Below, piece after piece: positions 18,469 to 26,159 of a DNA stretch of 64,000 nucleotides (positions are counted from its first letter, which is position 1; the number at the start of each line of letters is the position of its first letter). The stretch spans positions 62,001 through 126,000 of the forward strand of contig JAGRDY010000029.1 of the NCBI GenBank assembly GCA_020446815.1. The letters are read 5' to 3'. This stretch comes from Paracoccaceae bacterium (GTDB lineage Bacteria > Pseudomonadota > Alphaproteobacteria > Rhodobacterales > Rhodobacteraceae). A program made the translations under genes and the position numbers. Under the pieces are notes generated by a model, which saw only the letters and a list, made by a program, of their open reading frames with translations, was not told the DNA's origin and made no database searches.

Positions 18469-18908
18469 CACCATTCCTCGTCGCTAAGGCGCGCGGGACG
18501 CGCGGCAAAAGCGTAATAGATCGCCACCATGACACCTGTCACCGTCACCCCGACGCCAAACTCAACCGCCAGAATCCCGTAGTGCTGGCCATGTGACGGA
18601 TGATGCGGCGCGAATGCGCCGTAATCGAGAAACCCGTATCCCAGAAACAGGCTGACCACACCGGTGCCCGCGTAAATCAGCACACCCAGCGCGACCATCT
18701 TGTGGACCACCCAGGGCGGAAATACCGCCTGAACCTTACGCAGGCCGAAAACGATGCCATAAAGGATGAACGCCACTGCCATGATCACGCCCGCCTGAAA
18801 CCCGCCCCCGGGCGAAAAGTCGCCATGGAACTGAACATAAAAGGCAAAGAGGATAATGCAGCCGACCAGCAGTTTGGTGACAACGCGCAAGATTAGGTGA
18901 TGGCGCAT
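18468..18908 (-). CDS. mnhB: Antiporter subunit B
   Basis: A 146-residue MnhB/MbhF-type membrane protein with four helices and the family's FHGDFSPGGGFQAGV motif near residue 27. In Mrp and Mbh complexes this subunit packs against the MrpA C-terminal region and subunit C. The start overlaps the preceding stop as TGATG, and the stop overlaps mnhC in the same way. Confidence 0.94.
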   Translation of the reverse strand: MRHHLILRVVTKLLVGCIILFAFYVQFHGDFSPGGGFQAGVIMAVAFILYGIVFGLRKVQAVFPPWVVHKMVALGVLIYAGTGVVSLFLGYGFLDYGAFAPHHPSHGQHYGILAVEFGVGVTVTGVMVAIYYAFAARPARLSDEEW

Positions 18909-19526
18909 CAGTAGACCCCGCCCTCTTCTTCGGCGCCTTGCGCATCGGCATCCGCATCGTCGTCATCGTCATCGTCGTCCTCGCGGCGGCGCCGCAATCC
19001 GCTCATCAACAGCAAGACGCCGATACCGGCGGTAAAGACCACGGCCGTTTCACCCATGGTGTCATACCCCCTGTAACTGGCCAAAATGGCCGTCACGACG
19101 TTCGGAACGTCGATTTCTTCGGGCGTGCGCTTCAGGTAATCCGGGGCGACATGGGTCATCGCGGGCGCGTCCGCAGACCCGAAATTGGGCATATCCAGCG
19201 TCCCGTAGATCAGCACGGCGCCGGTCACGAAAACCACGAACAGTGGCAATAAGGGCGAATGCGATGCAGGCTTTTCAACGCGCGATGTCAGCGCCAGGGT
19301 TCCCAGCACCAGAACCGTCGAAATCCCCGCGCCCACGGCCGCCTCGGTAAAGGCCACATCGACAGCGTCCATCGCCACGAACAGCAAGGCGGACAGCAGG
19401 CTGAATACCCCCGACAGCATCGCCACCGCAAACAGATTGCGCAGACGCACAATGGCAAGTGCCGTGACCACCAGCATGGTGAAAAGCGCTATGTCGATGA
19501 AGGTTTCTATGGGGTGCCTGCCATCA
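18908..19526 (-). CDS. MbhD/MbhE-type subunit (MrpA C-terminal region as a separate gene), start disturbed
   Basis: Encodes the MbhD domain (DUF4040; LFVAMDAVDVAFTEAAVGAG) and an MbhE-like region with VVTAILASYRGYDTMGETAVV, normally the C-terminal part of MrpA. The acidic tail has a run of eight Asp. The conserved reading frame begins about 19514, but no ATG, GTG or TTG lies there. An ATG at 19524 overlapping the mnhG stop (TGATG) enters a different frame and stops after five codons. One extra C in the CCCC run at 19511-19514 would join it, giving MAGTPIETFIDIAL. The first in-frame ATG downstream (19477) would remove much of helix 1. Start and length are therefore uncertain. Confidence 0.75.
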
Positions 19527-19892
19527 GATCGGAGTTGTTTCAGCGGCCGGATCCGGCAGCGGTTCCGGTTCGGTCCCGGTAAGCCCCTTGCCCTCGGGCG
19601 GGCGCAGCCCGGATACGAGGGCCGCGTTTGCGACAGCATGCGTCGACGTCGGTCCGGTAATGAACAGCACCACCCCGATAACGATCAGCTTGACCGTGAT
19701 CAGGCTCCAGCCCGCGAATACGCACATACCGGCAAGCAGCAAAATCATGCCTGCAGAATCGCTGACCGAGGCGGCATGAAGCCGCGACCAGAAATCGGGG
19801 AAGCGTACTATCCCAATGGCTCCGATCACCGTGAAGAATGCACCCGACACGATCAGAACCCAGACAATTCCCGCAATCAACATCTCTGCCAT
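19524..19892 (-). CDS. mnhG: Antiporter subunit G
   Basis: 122-residue MnhG/MbhC protein with three hydrophobic helices. The family pattern GAIGIVRFPDFWSRLHAAS is seen near residue 24, followed by DSAGMILLLAG. It has a longer Pro/Glu-rich tail than the core family. The ATG lies 2 bases after the mnhF stop. Confidence 0.93.
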   Translation of the reverse strand: MAEMLIAGIVWVLIVSGAFFTVIGAIGIVRFPDFWSRLHAASVSDSAGMILLLAGMCVFAGWSLITVKLIVIGVVLFITGPTSTHAVANAALVSGLRPPEGKGLTGTEPEPLPDPAAETTPI

Positions 19893-19894
19893 GC

Positions 19895-20188
19895 TCAGGT
19901 TTCCCCTTCGTCCTCGGCCGATGCGTGCAAGACATCGCCAATCGCCCTGTAACGAAAGAACTTGAGAATGGCGATCGTGCCGACAAAGTTGATCAAGGCG
20001 TAAAGCAGGGCAATATCCAGAAATTCCGGGCGGCCGGACAAAAACCCCATGATGCCAATCAGCAAGACGGTATGCGTGCCGAACGCATTGACCGCCAGCA
20101 CCCGGTCATAAAGCGTCGGCCCCGCATAGAGCCGGTACAAGACCAAAAGCATGGCGGCGAAAACCGCAATGGTGGCGAGAACGAACAT
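19895..20188 (-). CDS. mnhF: Antiporter subunit F
   Basis: 97-residue MnhF/MbhB protein with three helices and the family motif LYRLYAGPTLYDRVLAVNAFG. The ATG at 20188 overlaps the mnhE stop as TGATG. A GTG one codon earlier (20191) is possible but less likely. Confidence 0.92.
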   Translation of the reverse strand: MFVLATIAVFAAMLLVLYRLYAGPTLYDRVLAVNAFGTHTVLLIGIMGFLSGRPEFLDIALLYALINFVGTIAILKFFRYRAIGDVLHASAEDEGET

Positions 20189-20688
20189 CACGCGGACCCG
20201 CCCCGTTCGATCGCCGCGACACGACGGTTCATGTCGGCCAGCGCCGCCCGGTCATCGGTCGAATAGGCCACGGCATGCACGAGAAATCCGTCGCTTTCCG
20301 TTTCCACCGTGATCGTGCCGGGCGTCAAGGTGATGGAATTGGCGAAAACCACCTGCGCCAGATCGGTTTTTTGCGAATGAGGGACCGCGAAAAGATGCTG
20401 CCGTATCGGCATCCTTGGCGCGAGTATGACTTTGGTGACGTTCCAGTTCGCCTTGGCGATCTCGGCCATCAGCCAGAAAAAATACTTGATGCTCGCCACG
20501 GCGTCCAACTGCTGATCGACGCGATCCTCGTCCACACCATCCATTCGGCGCACGACAAGCAGGGCAACCAGAACCGATGCCGCGCCAAAGCCGATGATCA
20601 TCGGCTTGTAGATGCCCGACAGCAAGAGCCAGAGCGCAATCAGAAAGACAAATGCCCCAATGGTTCGCAATATCCCCCCCCATGACAA
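20188..20688 (-). CDS. mnhE: Antiporter subunit E, first gene of the operon
   Basis: 166-residue MnhE/MbhA protein: N-terminal helices (about residues 10-45) followed by a soluble domain with FANSITLTPGTITVE, the family signature. No in-frame ATG exists at the 5' end. The frame can start at TTG 20688 or TTG 20670. An ATG sits at 20683 but is out of frame by one base because of a run of eight G (C at 20674-20681 on the plus strand); seven would put it in frame as ATG-GGG-GGG-ATA. The start is therefore provisional. Confidence 0.88.
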   Translation of the reverse strand: MSWGGILRTIGAFVFLIALWLLLSGIYKPMIIGFGAASVLVALLVVRRMDGVDEDRVDQQLDAVASIKYFFWLMAEIAKANWNVTKVILAPRMPIRQHLFAVPHSQKTDLAQVVFANSITLTPGTITVETESDGFLVHAVAYSTDDRAALADMNRRVAAIERGGSA

Positions 20689-21023
20689 CGGCCGGTGCGT
20701 TTTCGGCTGCCTTTTCCGGCCCCCGTCCGATTCACACTCGTACTAAAGTTTGGCGCCGTTGGTTGCAACCGGCGCGGCGGCTTTTTGGCTCGGTTTGTGG
20801 TATACCACATACAGAAAGCTCTGCGCAACACGAATCCACTTTCAGAAACGATGGCGCATTCGGCACCCGCGCAAAGCCCCGAAATGCGCTCTGCAATCGC
20901 TTCGGCATTGTATTTGTTGCCCTGCATCCGTCATAATGCGGCCCAATAGTTCGCGTAACACCCAAATTAACAAAAAAGGCTTAGTCGTCGAACAGCCAGG
21001 CAGAGCAGTACCAGGGCCATCAG
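20689..21023. promoter_or_regulatory. Divergent control region between the antiporter operon and kpsT
   Basis: 335 bases without a credible gene between two divergent transcription units. It contains a perfect 12-bp palindrome GTGGTATACCAC (20797-20808) and a perfect 10-bp palindrome GGTTGCAACC (20761-20770), both nearer the antiporter operon. The region is richer in A/T than its flanks, as expected of promoters. I could not pick -35/-10 pairs with confidence on either strand. Confidence 0.5.
20797..20808. promoter_or_regulatory. Perfect 12-bp palindrome, GntR-type operator candidate
   Basis: GTGGTATACCAC contains TGGTATACCA, which fits the TGGTnnnACCA-like half-sites bound by FadR-subfamily GntR regulators. 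It lies about 110 bases upstream of the mnhE start. No GntR gene is in the window, so the binding protein is unknown. Confidence 0.4.
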
Positions 21024-21677
21024 ATGCTCGAATTCGAAAATGTGAGCAAATCATTCTGGACCGGAAAACAGCGCAAGGTGATCCTAGAGCGTGCATCCTT
21101 TCGCGTGGAATTGGGAAGTTCGCTGGGAATTCTGGCGGCCAATGGCACCGGCAAGACCACCATCATCAACATGATGGCAGGGCTTGAAAAACCTGACGAA
21201 GGCACGATCCGCAAGAGCTGCCGCGTGTCGTTTCCATTGGGGTTCATGGGCGGCGTGATCGGCAAACATACGGCGCGCGAAAACGCGCGCTTCATCGCAC
21301 GCCTTTACGGGCTCGACCCGGACTACGTCGAAGCGTTCAGCCGTTGGCTGTGCGGGATCGAAGAATATTACGACATGCCGATCGGAACTTTCAGCAGCGG
21401 GATGCGCGCGCGCTTCACGTTTTCACTGCTTCTCGCTCTGGAATTCGACATCTACCTTATTGACGAGGGAATGCCCAGTTCCACGGATACCGAATTCAAC
21501 AAGAAGGCCGGCACTATCCTGCGCGACAGACTGCGTGACTCCACGGTCGTGATCGTGTCGCATTCCCCTGCCACGCTGGAAAAATTCTGCCGTTCGGCCG
21601 CCGTTCTTCGCGACGGGCAACTTCATATGTTCAATTCCCTGGAAGAAGCGAAACAGCTTTATGATTACTCCGCCTAA
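21024..21677 (+). CDS. kpsT: Capsular polysaccharide ABC transporter, ATP-binding subunit
   Basis: 217-residue KpsT-family ATPase that powers export of Kdo-linked (group 2) capsule through the inner membrane. The Walker A motif is AANGTGKTT (A38-T46), with Ala in the usual first Gly position, which is tolerated. The signature loop is FSSGMRARF and Walker B is IYLIDEGMPSS. The 3' end overlaps kpsE by 17 bases. No permease gene (kpsM) is adjacent, which is unusual because kpsM and kpsT are normally paired. Confidence 0.9.
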   Translation: MLEFENVSKSFWTGKQRKVILERASFRVELGSSLGILAANGTGKTTIINMMAGLEKPDEGTIRKSCRVSFPLGFMGGVIGKHTARENARFIARLYGLDPDYVEAFSRWLCGIEEYYDMPIGTFSSGMRARFTFSLLLALEFDIYLIDEGMPSSTDTEFNKKAGTILRDRLRDSTVVIVSHSPATLEKFCRSAAVLRDGQLHMFNSLEEAKQLYDYSA

Positions 21678-23283
21678 GGCCAGCAAATTCAACATTCGTC
21701 GGTCGCGCAGGGCCACCGGCGCACAGGACGGTCAGGCCGCCGGTACCGGCGCGGCCGCCCCGGACATGCCGTTTTCGCCCGCCGATGACGGGTTCGGTGA
21801 CGCGCCCTATCCCACCGCGGATCAGGATATGTTGAAGGAGCCCGACAAACAGGTCTCTGTGGGCGAAGAAATTGCCGCCATCCAGGCCGAGGGGTTGAGC
21901 GGCAGGCAGTTACGCCTGGCGCGGCGCATCGCCCAAAAGAACGGAATCGAGGCTTCTTCCGATTACGAAGCCGTGCGGTTGTTGCGGCGCAAGGGGATAG
22001 ACCCCTTCCAGCGCTCCAATGTGTTGCAGCTCATCAATCCCGGCAAGAAGGACGACGAAACGGAGGCAGGGCGCATCCAGCTTCCGCAAACCGTCGTGCC
22101 TTCGACGAATCTGCCGTCCACGCAGGTTTCCAGCGAGGCCAGCCGTGCCTCTGAAATCATGCGCATGCAGCGCGACATCATGCGCCGGCGTCGCCGCAAC
22201 TTCATGCTCTTGCTGGCGCGCCTCACCGTTTTCGTGACCTTGCCCGCCCTGATGGCAGGCTGGTACTTCTACAAGATGGCGACACCGCTCTATGCCACGC
22301 ACAGCGAATTCGTGATCCAGCAGGCCGAGGCGCAGGGCGGCCTGGCCGGCATGTTCCAGGGCACCCAGTTTGCCACCTCACAGGATTCCATCACCGTCCA
22401 GAGCTATTTGCAGTCACGCGATGCGATGCTGCGGCTCGACAGGGAACTGGGCTACAAGAAGCATTTCAGCCAGGCTTTCATCGATCCCCTGCAAAGGCTC
22501 GAACCCGGCGCGACAAACGAAGCCGCCTACAAACTTTACGAACGCAACGTCAAGATCGGCTATGACCCGACCGAAGGGATCATCAAGATGGAGGTGATCG
22601 CAGCCGATCCCGTCTCCAGTCAGAAATTCTCTGAAGCGTTGATCGGCTATGCCGAAGAACAGGTAGACCAATTGACCCACAGGCTGCGCGAAGATCAGAT
22701 GAGCGGCGCGCGGGCCAGCTATGAGGATGCCGAAAGAAAGATGCAGGCGGCCCAGCAAAGGGTCCTTGAACTGCAAGAAGAACTTGGCGTCATGGACCCG
22801 ACCAGCGAAACCAATGTGGTGATGAGTCAGGTTGCGACATTTGAAGGCCAGTTGTATCAAAAGAACCTGCAATTGCAGGGGTTACTGGATAACGCCCGGC
22901 CCAATCAGGCGCGGGTTGATGGCGTGAAAAGCGATATCGCGCGTCTCGAATCGCTGATTGCATCTTTGCGTGCGCAACTGACGCAAGGTACATCGGAATC
23001 GGCGTCCCTGGCCCGGGTATCAGGTGAAATGCGTGTCGCCGCCGCCGATCTGGAAACCCGTCAGCTGATGCTCAGCCAATCCATGCAGCAGCTGGAAACC
23101 GCCAGGATCGAAGCCAACCGCCAGGTCCGCTATCTGTCCATGGGTGTTGCGCCAACCGCGCCAGACGAGCCGACCTATCCGCGCGCCTTCGAAAATACCA
23201 TCTTGGCCTTTTTGATTTTCGGTGGCATCTACCTGATGCTGTCGCTGACGGCCTCCATTTTGCGCGAACAGGTCACTTCCTGA
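21661..23283 (+). CDS. kpsE: Capsule export inner-membrane co-polymerase (KpsE/BexC/CtrB family)
   Basis: 540 residues. A long hydrophilic N-terminus (about 1-178, Pro/Ala-rich then strongly basic with RRRRR) precedes transmembrane helix 1 (about 181-205). A periplasmic domain with a long coiled coil follows (about 330-490), then a second helix near 511-534. This matches the KpsE/CtrB family, which links the ABC transporter to the outer-membrane exporter. The roughly 180-residue N-terminal extension is longer than in E. coli KpsE (about 380 residues in total). It overlaps kpsT and is followed 9 bases later by kdsA. Confidence 0.87.
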   Translation: MITPPKASKFNIRRSRRATGAQDGQAAGTGAAAPDMPFSPADDGFGDAPYPTADQDMLKEPDKQVSVGEEIAAIQAEGLSGRQLRLARRIAQKNGIEASSDYEAVRLLRRKGIDPFQRSNVLQLINPGKKDDETEAGRIQLPQTVVPSTNLPSTQVSSEASRASEIMRMQRDIMRRRRRNFMLLLARLTVFVTLPALMAGWYFYKMATPLYATHSEFVIQQAEAQGGLAGMFQGTQFATSQDSITVQSYLQSRDAMLRLDRELGYKKHFSQAFIDPLQRLEPGATNEAAYKLYERNVKIGYDPTEGIIKMEVIAADPVSSQKFSEALIGYAEEQVDQLTHRLREDQMSGARASYEDAERKMQAAQQRVLELQEELGVMDPTSETNVVMSQVATFEGQLYQKNLQLQGLLDNARPNQARVDGVKSDIARLESLIASLRAQLTQGTSESASLARVSGEMRVAAADLETRQLMLSQSMQQLETARIEANRQVRYLSMGVAPTAPDEPTYPRAFENTILAFLIFGGIYLMLSLTASILREQVTS

Positions 23284-23292
23284 GGATCCGGC

Positions 23293-24135
23293 ATGACCGA
23301 CATGAAAGACGTGGCGATCGGCGCGCTGAGCGTCGGCAACGACCGGCGCCTGACCGTCATTGCCGGCCCCTGCCAGCTTGAAAGCGCCGATCATGCCCAG
23401 ATGATCGCGGGCCGGATGGCCGAAATCTGTGCCGCCTCGGGGGCCCAGTACATCTTCAAGGCAAGTTACGACAAGGCCAATCGAACATCGCTTTCGGGCA
23501 AACGCGGGCCTGGTATCGACGCGGGGCTGAAGATCCTCGCGGATCTCGGCAAGGCGCTTGGCGTACCCGTCCTGACCGACGTTCACGATGCCGAACAGGC
23601 CCGCGCTGCGGGCGCGGTGGTCGATGTGATCCAGATACCGGCCTTCCTGTGCCGCCAGACCGACCTGCTGCTTGCCGCCGGGCAGACCGGCTGCGTGGTG
23701 AATATCAAAAAGGGGCAGTTTCTGGCCCCCTGGGATATGGCCAATGTCGCCGAAAAGGTCGCCAGCACCGGCAATCAACAGATAATTCTGACAGAGCGCG
23801 GCGTTTCCTTCGGCTACAATACCCTTGTCGCGGATATGCGGTCGCTGCCCACGATGGCAAGAACCGGCTTTCCGGTGATCATGGACGCGACGCATTCGGT
23901 GGCCCAGCCGGGCGGGCTTGGCGCCTCGTCCGGCGGCCAGCGCGAATTCGCACCGGTCATGGCCCGTGCGGCTGTCAGCCTTGGCATTGCAGGGGTTTTC
24001 ATGGAAACCCACGAAACACCGGACAAGGCGCCCTCGGATGGCCCGAACATGATTTGCCTCGACGAGATGCCCAGACTCGTCGAAACTCTGATGGCGCTTG
24101 ACCGGATCGCCAAGGCAGATCCCGTCAGGGTGTGA
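23293..24135 (+). CDS. kdsA: 3-deoxy-8-phosphooctulonate synthase
   Basis: Makes Kdo-8-phosphate from arabinose-5-phosphate and phosphoenolpyruvate. Kdo is needed for lipopolysaccharide inner core and for the lipid linker of group 2 capsules. 280 residues. Diagnostic segments include IAGPCQLES (residue 19 on), FKASYDKANRTS, VNIKKGQFLAPWDM, ERGVSFGYNTLV and DATHSVAQPGG. The position right after kpsE suggests it serves the capsule as well as LPS. Confidence 0.95.
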   Translation: MTDMKDVAIGALSVGNDRRLTVIAGPCQLESADHAQMIAGRMAEICAASGAQYIFKASYDKANRTSLSGKRGPGIDAGLKILADLGKALGVPVLTDVHDAEQARAAGAVVDVIQIPAFLCRQTDLLLAAGQTGCVVNIKKGQFLAPWDMANVAEKVASTGNQQIILTERGVSFGYNTLVADMRSLPTMARTGFPVIMDATHSVAQPGGLGASSGGQREFAPVMARAAVSLGIAGVFMETHETPDKAPSDGPNMICLDEMPRLVETLMALDRIAKADPVRV

Positions 24136-24283
24136 TTGCGCCGGCCCAGATCAGCCAAATGGCGGCGAAGTCCCATCCCGCCGGGCGCCTTTTTCCGATT
24201 CACGGACAGGATTGCGGAAAGTCGTTTGTTTTCGTTACACAAGATGCGTATGTGAATGCGGCACCTTGTCCAAGGCGAAGAAG

Positions 24284-24931
24284 ATGAACCACGCGAAACC
24301 ATTGCCCACCTATCTCGTAAATCGCTATCATGGCTGGAAGGCGACGACCTGGGCGGAAAACCACGTCTGGTATCGCCGCCTGGCCGAAGACGGCCAGCGC
24401 CCGCGGGCGATGGTGATTTCCTGCTGCGACAGCCGAGTGCATGTCACCTCCATTTTCGGGGCCGATCAGGGCGAATTCTTCATCCACCGCAATATCGCCA
24501 ACCTGGTGCCGACATATGTATCGGATGGCGAGCACCACGGAACATCGGCGGCGGTCGAGTTTGCGGTCTCCGCGCTCAAGGTCGCGCATATCATTGTGGT
24601 TGGCCATTCCAGTTGCGGGGGGGTGAAGGGTTGCGACGACATGTGTTCGGGGAACGCGCCCGAACTTGAGGAAACCACCAGCTTTGTCGGCCGCTGGATG
24701 GATATCCTGCGCCCCGGCTACGAACGGGTACGCGAGCTTCCCGACGGCGAAAGGCTGACCGCTCTGGAAAAAGAGGCGGTCCTGATCAGTCTCGAAAACC
24801 TGATGAGCTTTCCCTTCGTCAAGGAGGCGGTCGAGTCCGACAACCTGACGCTGCACGGTCTGTGGACCGACATCGGCGAAGGTGGCCTGCACGAATTCGA
24901 CGCCGGCACCGGAAAATTCGTGCCCCTTTGA
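24284..24931 (+). CDS. Beta-class carbonic anhydrase
   Basis: Interconverts CO2 and bicarbonate. From the ATG at 24284 it has 215 residues, the usual size. The three protein zinc ligands are Cys47 (CCDSR), His108 and Cys111 (HSSCG), and the Asp49-Arg51 dyad is present. Longer in-frame extensions upstream are not conserved-looking. Role is general carbon and pH homeostasis. Proximity to the cation/proton antiporter operon may be coincidence, since kps and kdsA lie between. Confidence 0.94.
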   Translation: MNHAKPLPTYLVNRYHGWKATTWAENHVWYRRLAEDGQRPRAMVISCCDSRVHVTSIFGADQGEFFIHRNIANLVPTYVSDGEHHGTSAAVEFAVSALKVAHIIVVGHSSCGGVKGCDDMCSGNAPELEETTSFVGRWMDILRPGYERVRELPDGERLTALEKEAVLISLENLMSFPFVKEAVESDNLTLHGLWTDIGEGGLHEFDAGTGKFVPL

Positions 24932-24981
24932 TTTTGCAGATATGCGATGCGTCTTTGGTTACGGACCCGGCTTTTGCGCCC

Positions 24982-25000
24982 ATCCGCCAGAGAGGCGGAT
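24982..25000 (+). terminator. Possible terminator after the carbonic anhydrase gene
   Basis: ATCCGCC-agaga-GGCGGAT forms a perfect 7-bp stem with a 5-base loop 50 bases after the stop. Only a weak T-containing tail follows. Confidence 0.4.
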
Positions 25001-25038
25001 CGCTGTCTTGTGATGCGCACGAAAATGACAGTCCATGC

Positions 25039-25044
25039 TATAAT
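25039..25044 (+). promoter_or_regulatory. Consensus -10 box before the small TPR gene
   Basis: A perfect TATAAT 28 bases before the ATG at 25073, with AAGGGAG as the ribosome site between them. A good -35 at normal spacing is not visible, so an activator or extended -10 may be needed. Confidence 0.4.
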
Positions 25045-25072
25045 CTTTCGAGGTTTCTAAGGGAGATTTGCT

Positions 25073-25549
25073 ATGACTGTTTTTTCCACCCGAAAAATGG
25101 TTGCAACAGCCCTTATGGCCGCCTTGATGGCAAGTCCGGCGCTGCCGGTTCTGGCGGCAGGATCGGGGGGCAGCAATAGTTCGACGAACACGTCGCAGCC
25201 AAGCTATCAGCAGGCCAAGGCAGCCGTGGACGCGGGGAACTACGCAAACGCGATTGAATCGTTGACCGAGATTGTAAAGATTGACCCAAATAACGCCGAT
25301 GCGTGGAATTTGCTGGGCTATTCAAACCGCAAGTTGAAGAAATATGAAGACGCGGCCAGATTTTATCAGACCGCATTGAAAATTGATCCAAAGCATCGCG
25401 GCGCGCTGGAATATCAAGGCGAATTGTTCGTCGAAACTGGCGCTTTCGGCAAGGCAAGGGAAAACCTCGCAAGACTGAAGACTATTTGCGGCAATTGTGA
25501 GCAGTATGGCGACCTGAAAAAAGTACTCACGGCGGCCGGACAAGTGTGA
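25073..25549 (+). CDS. Small exported TPR protein
   Basis: 158 residues. It has a signal peptide (about 1-28, cleavage near VLAAG), a Ser/Gly/Asn-rich spacer, and at least three tetratricopeptide units (about 42-140) containing YANAIESLTEIVKIDPNN and YEDAARFYQTALKIDP. Two cysteines spaced CxxC (ICGNCE, near residue 141) could form a disulfide. TPRs mediate protein contacts in the periplasm; no partner is indicated. It appears to have its own promoter. The AGGGAG ribosome site is strong. Confidence 0.85.
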   Translation: MTVFSTRKMVATALMAALMASPALPVLAAGSGGSNSSTNTSQPSYQQAKAAVDAGNYANAIESLTEIVKIDPNNADAWNLLGYSNRKLKKYEDAARFYQTALKIDPKHRGALEYQGELFVETGAFGKARENLARLKTICGNCEQYGDLKKVLTAAGQV

Positions 25550-26159
25550 GTCCGGTACTATTTCCCTTTGATGATGGTTGCGCGGTTTTCGTGAACAAAA
25601 TGTTCGGCGATTGAAGGCCAGGCGCCCTGCGAATGGTTGTTTCGTCCGACCTGCGCCGATCATCCGCCCCATCAGCCGTCAGGCCACATCTCGGCGTGAT
25701 ATGACTCTGCTTGACATGGGGTGGTTTCAGGGCTTTCGGATCGGCACGCGCTCGGCAGTAGCGCAGCCTTGGCGTTCTGCCTTCTCAATGAGACCTGACG
25801 CAGTGGCAATACCGTGTCGCGCACGTTTCCCCCTGACTGGTTCATCCACTCAACCACAAACACGACCGTTCCCGGCGCGCGCGGCGCGCTGCCAGACCTG
25901 ATGGCAAGATTTCCACACCTGCCCGCCCAAATATGACCAATCATTCCTTGGGGTGACGGCCAAGTTTTTTTAAGCTCCGGAACGCGCTTTGATGAATTTC
26001 CGTATGGAACCCCGTGAGCCGCGAAAATACAGTGGCGCAAAACGATACCGAATTTTTCGCTCGACGACCTTTGGCACCGGCAGGAAGTGGCGACCTGTCC
26101 AAGCCATCTCTGCAATCAATAGCGTTTGATCAGACGCAAACCGAAACGAGGATCTTCTC
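25550..26159. other. 610-base intergenic stretch without a recognisable gene
   Basis: Short frames exist on both strands but none has a ribosome site, plausible composition or recognisable motif. Base composition is closer to balanced than the flanks in places, with a run of seven T near 25966, which could reflect a decayed insertion. Only the last 20 bases hold a visible signal: GAGGAT before the next ATG. Confidence 0.6.

Noticed and set aside
18940-18990. Independent trinucleotide microsatellite (GTCATC-like run)
   Set aside because: It encodes the poly-Asp tail of the MbhD/E-like gene in frame and needs no separate explanation.
25672-26115. 147-codon minus-strand frame in the 25.5-26.1 kb gap, considered as a transposase remnant
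   Set aside because: No transposase motif, terminal inverted repeats or ribosome site could be found; composition does not look coding.
26040-26159. Possible glycine riboswitch before the DAO-GcvT gene
   Set aside because: The conserved core and paired tandem aptamer pattern could not be found by eye.
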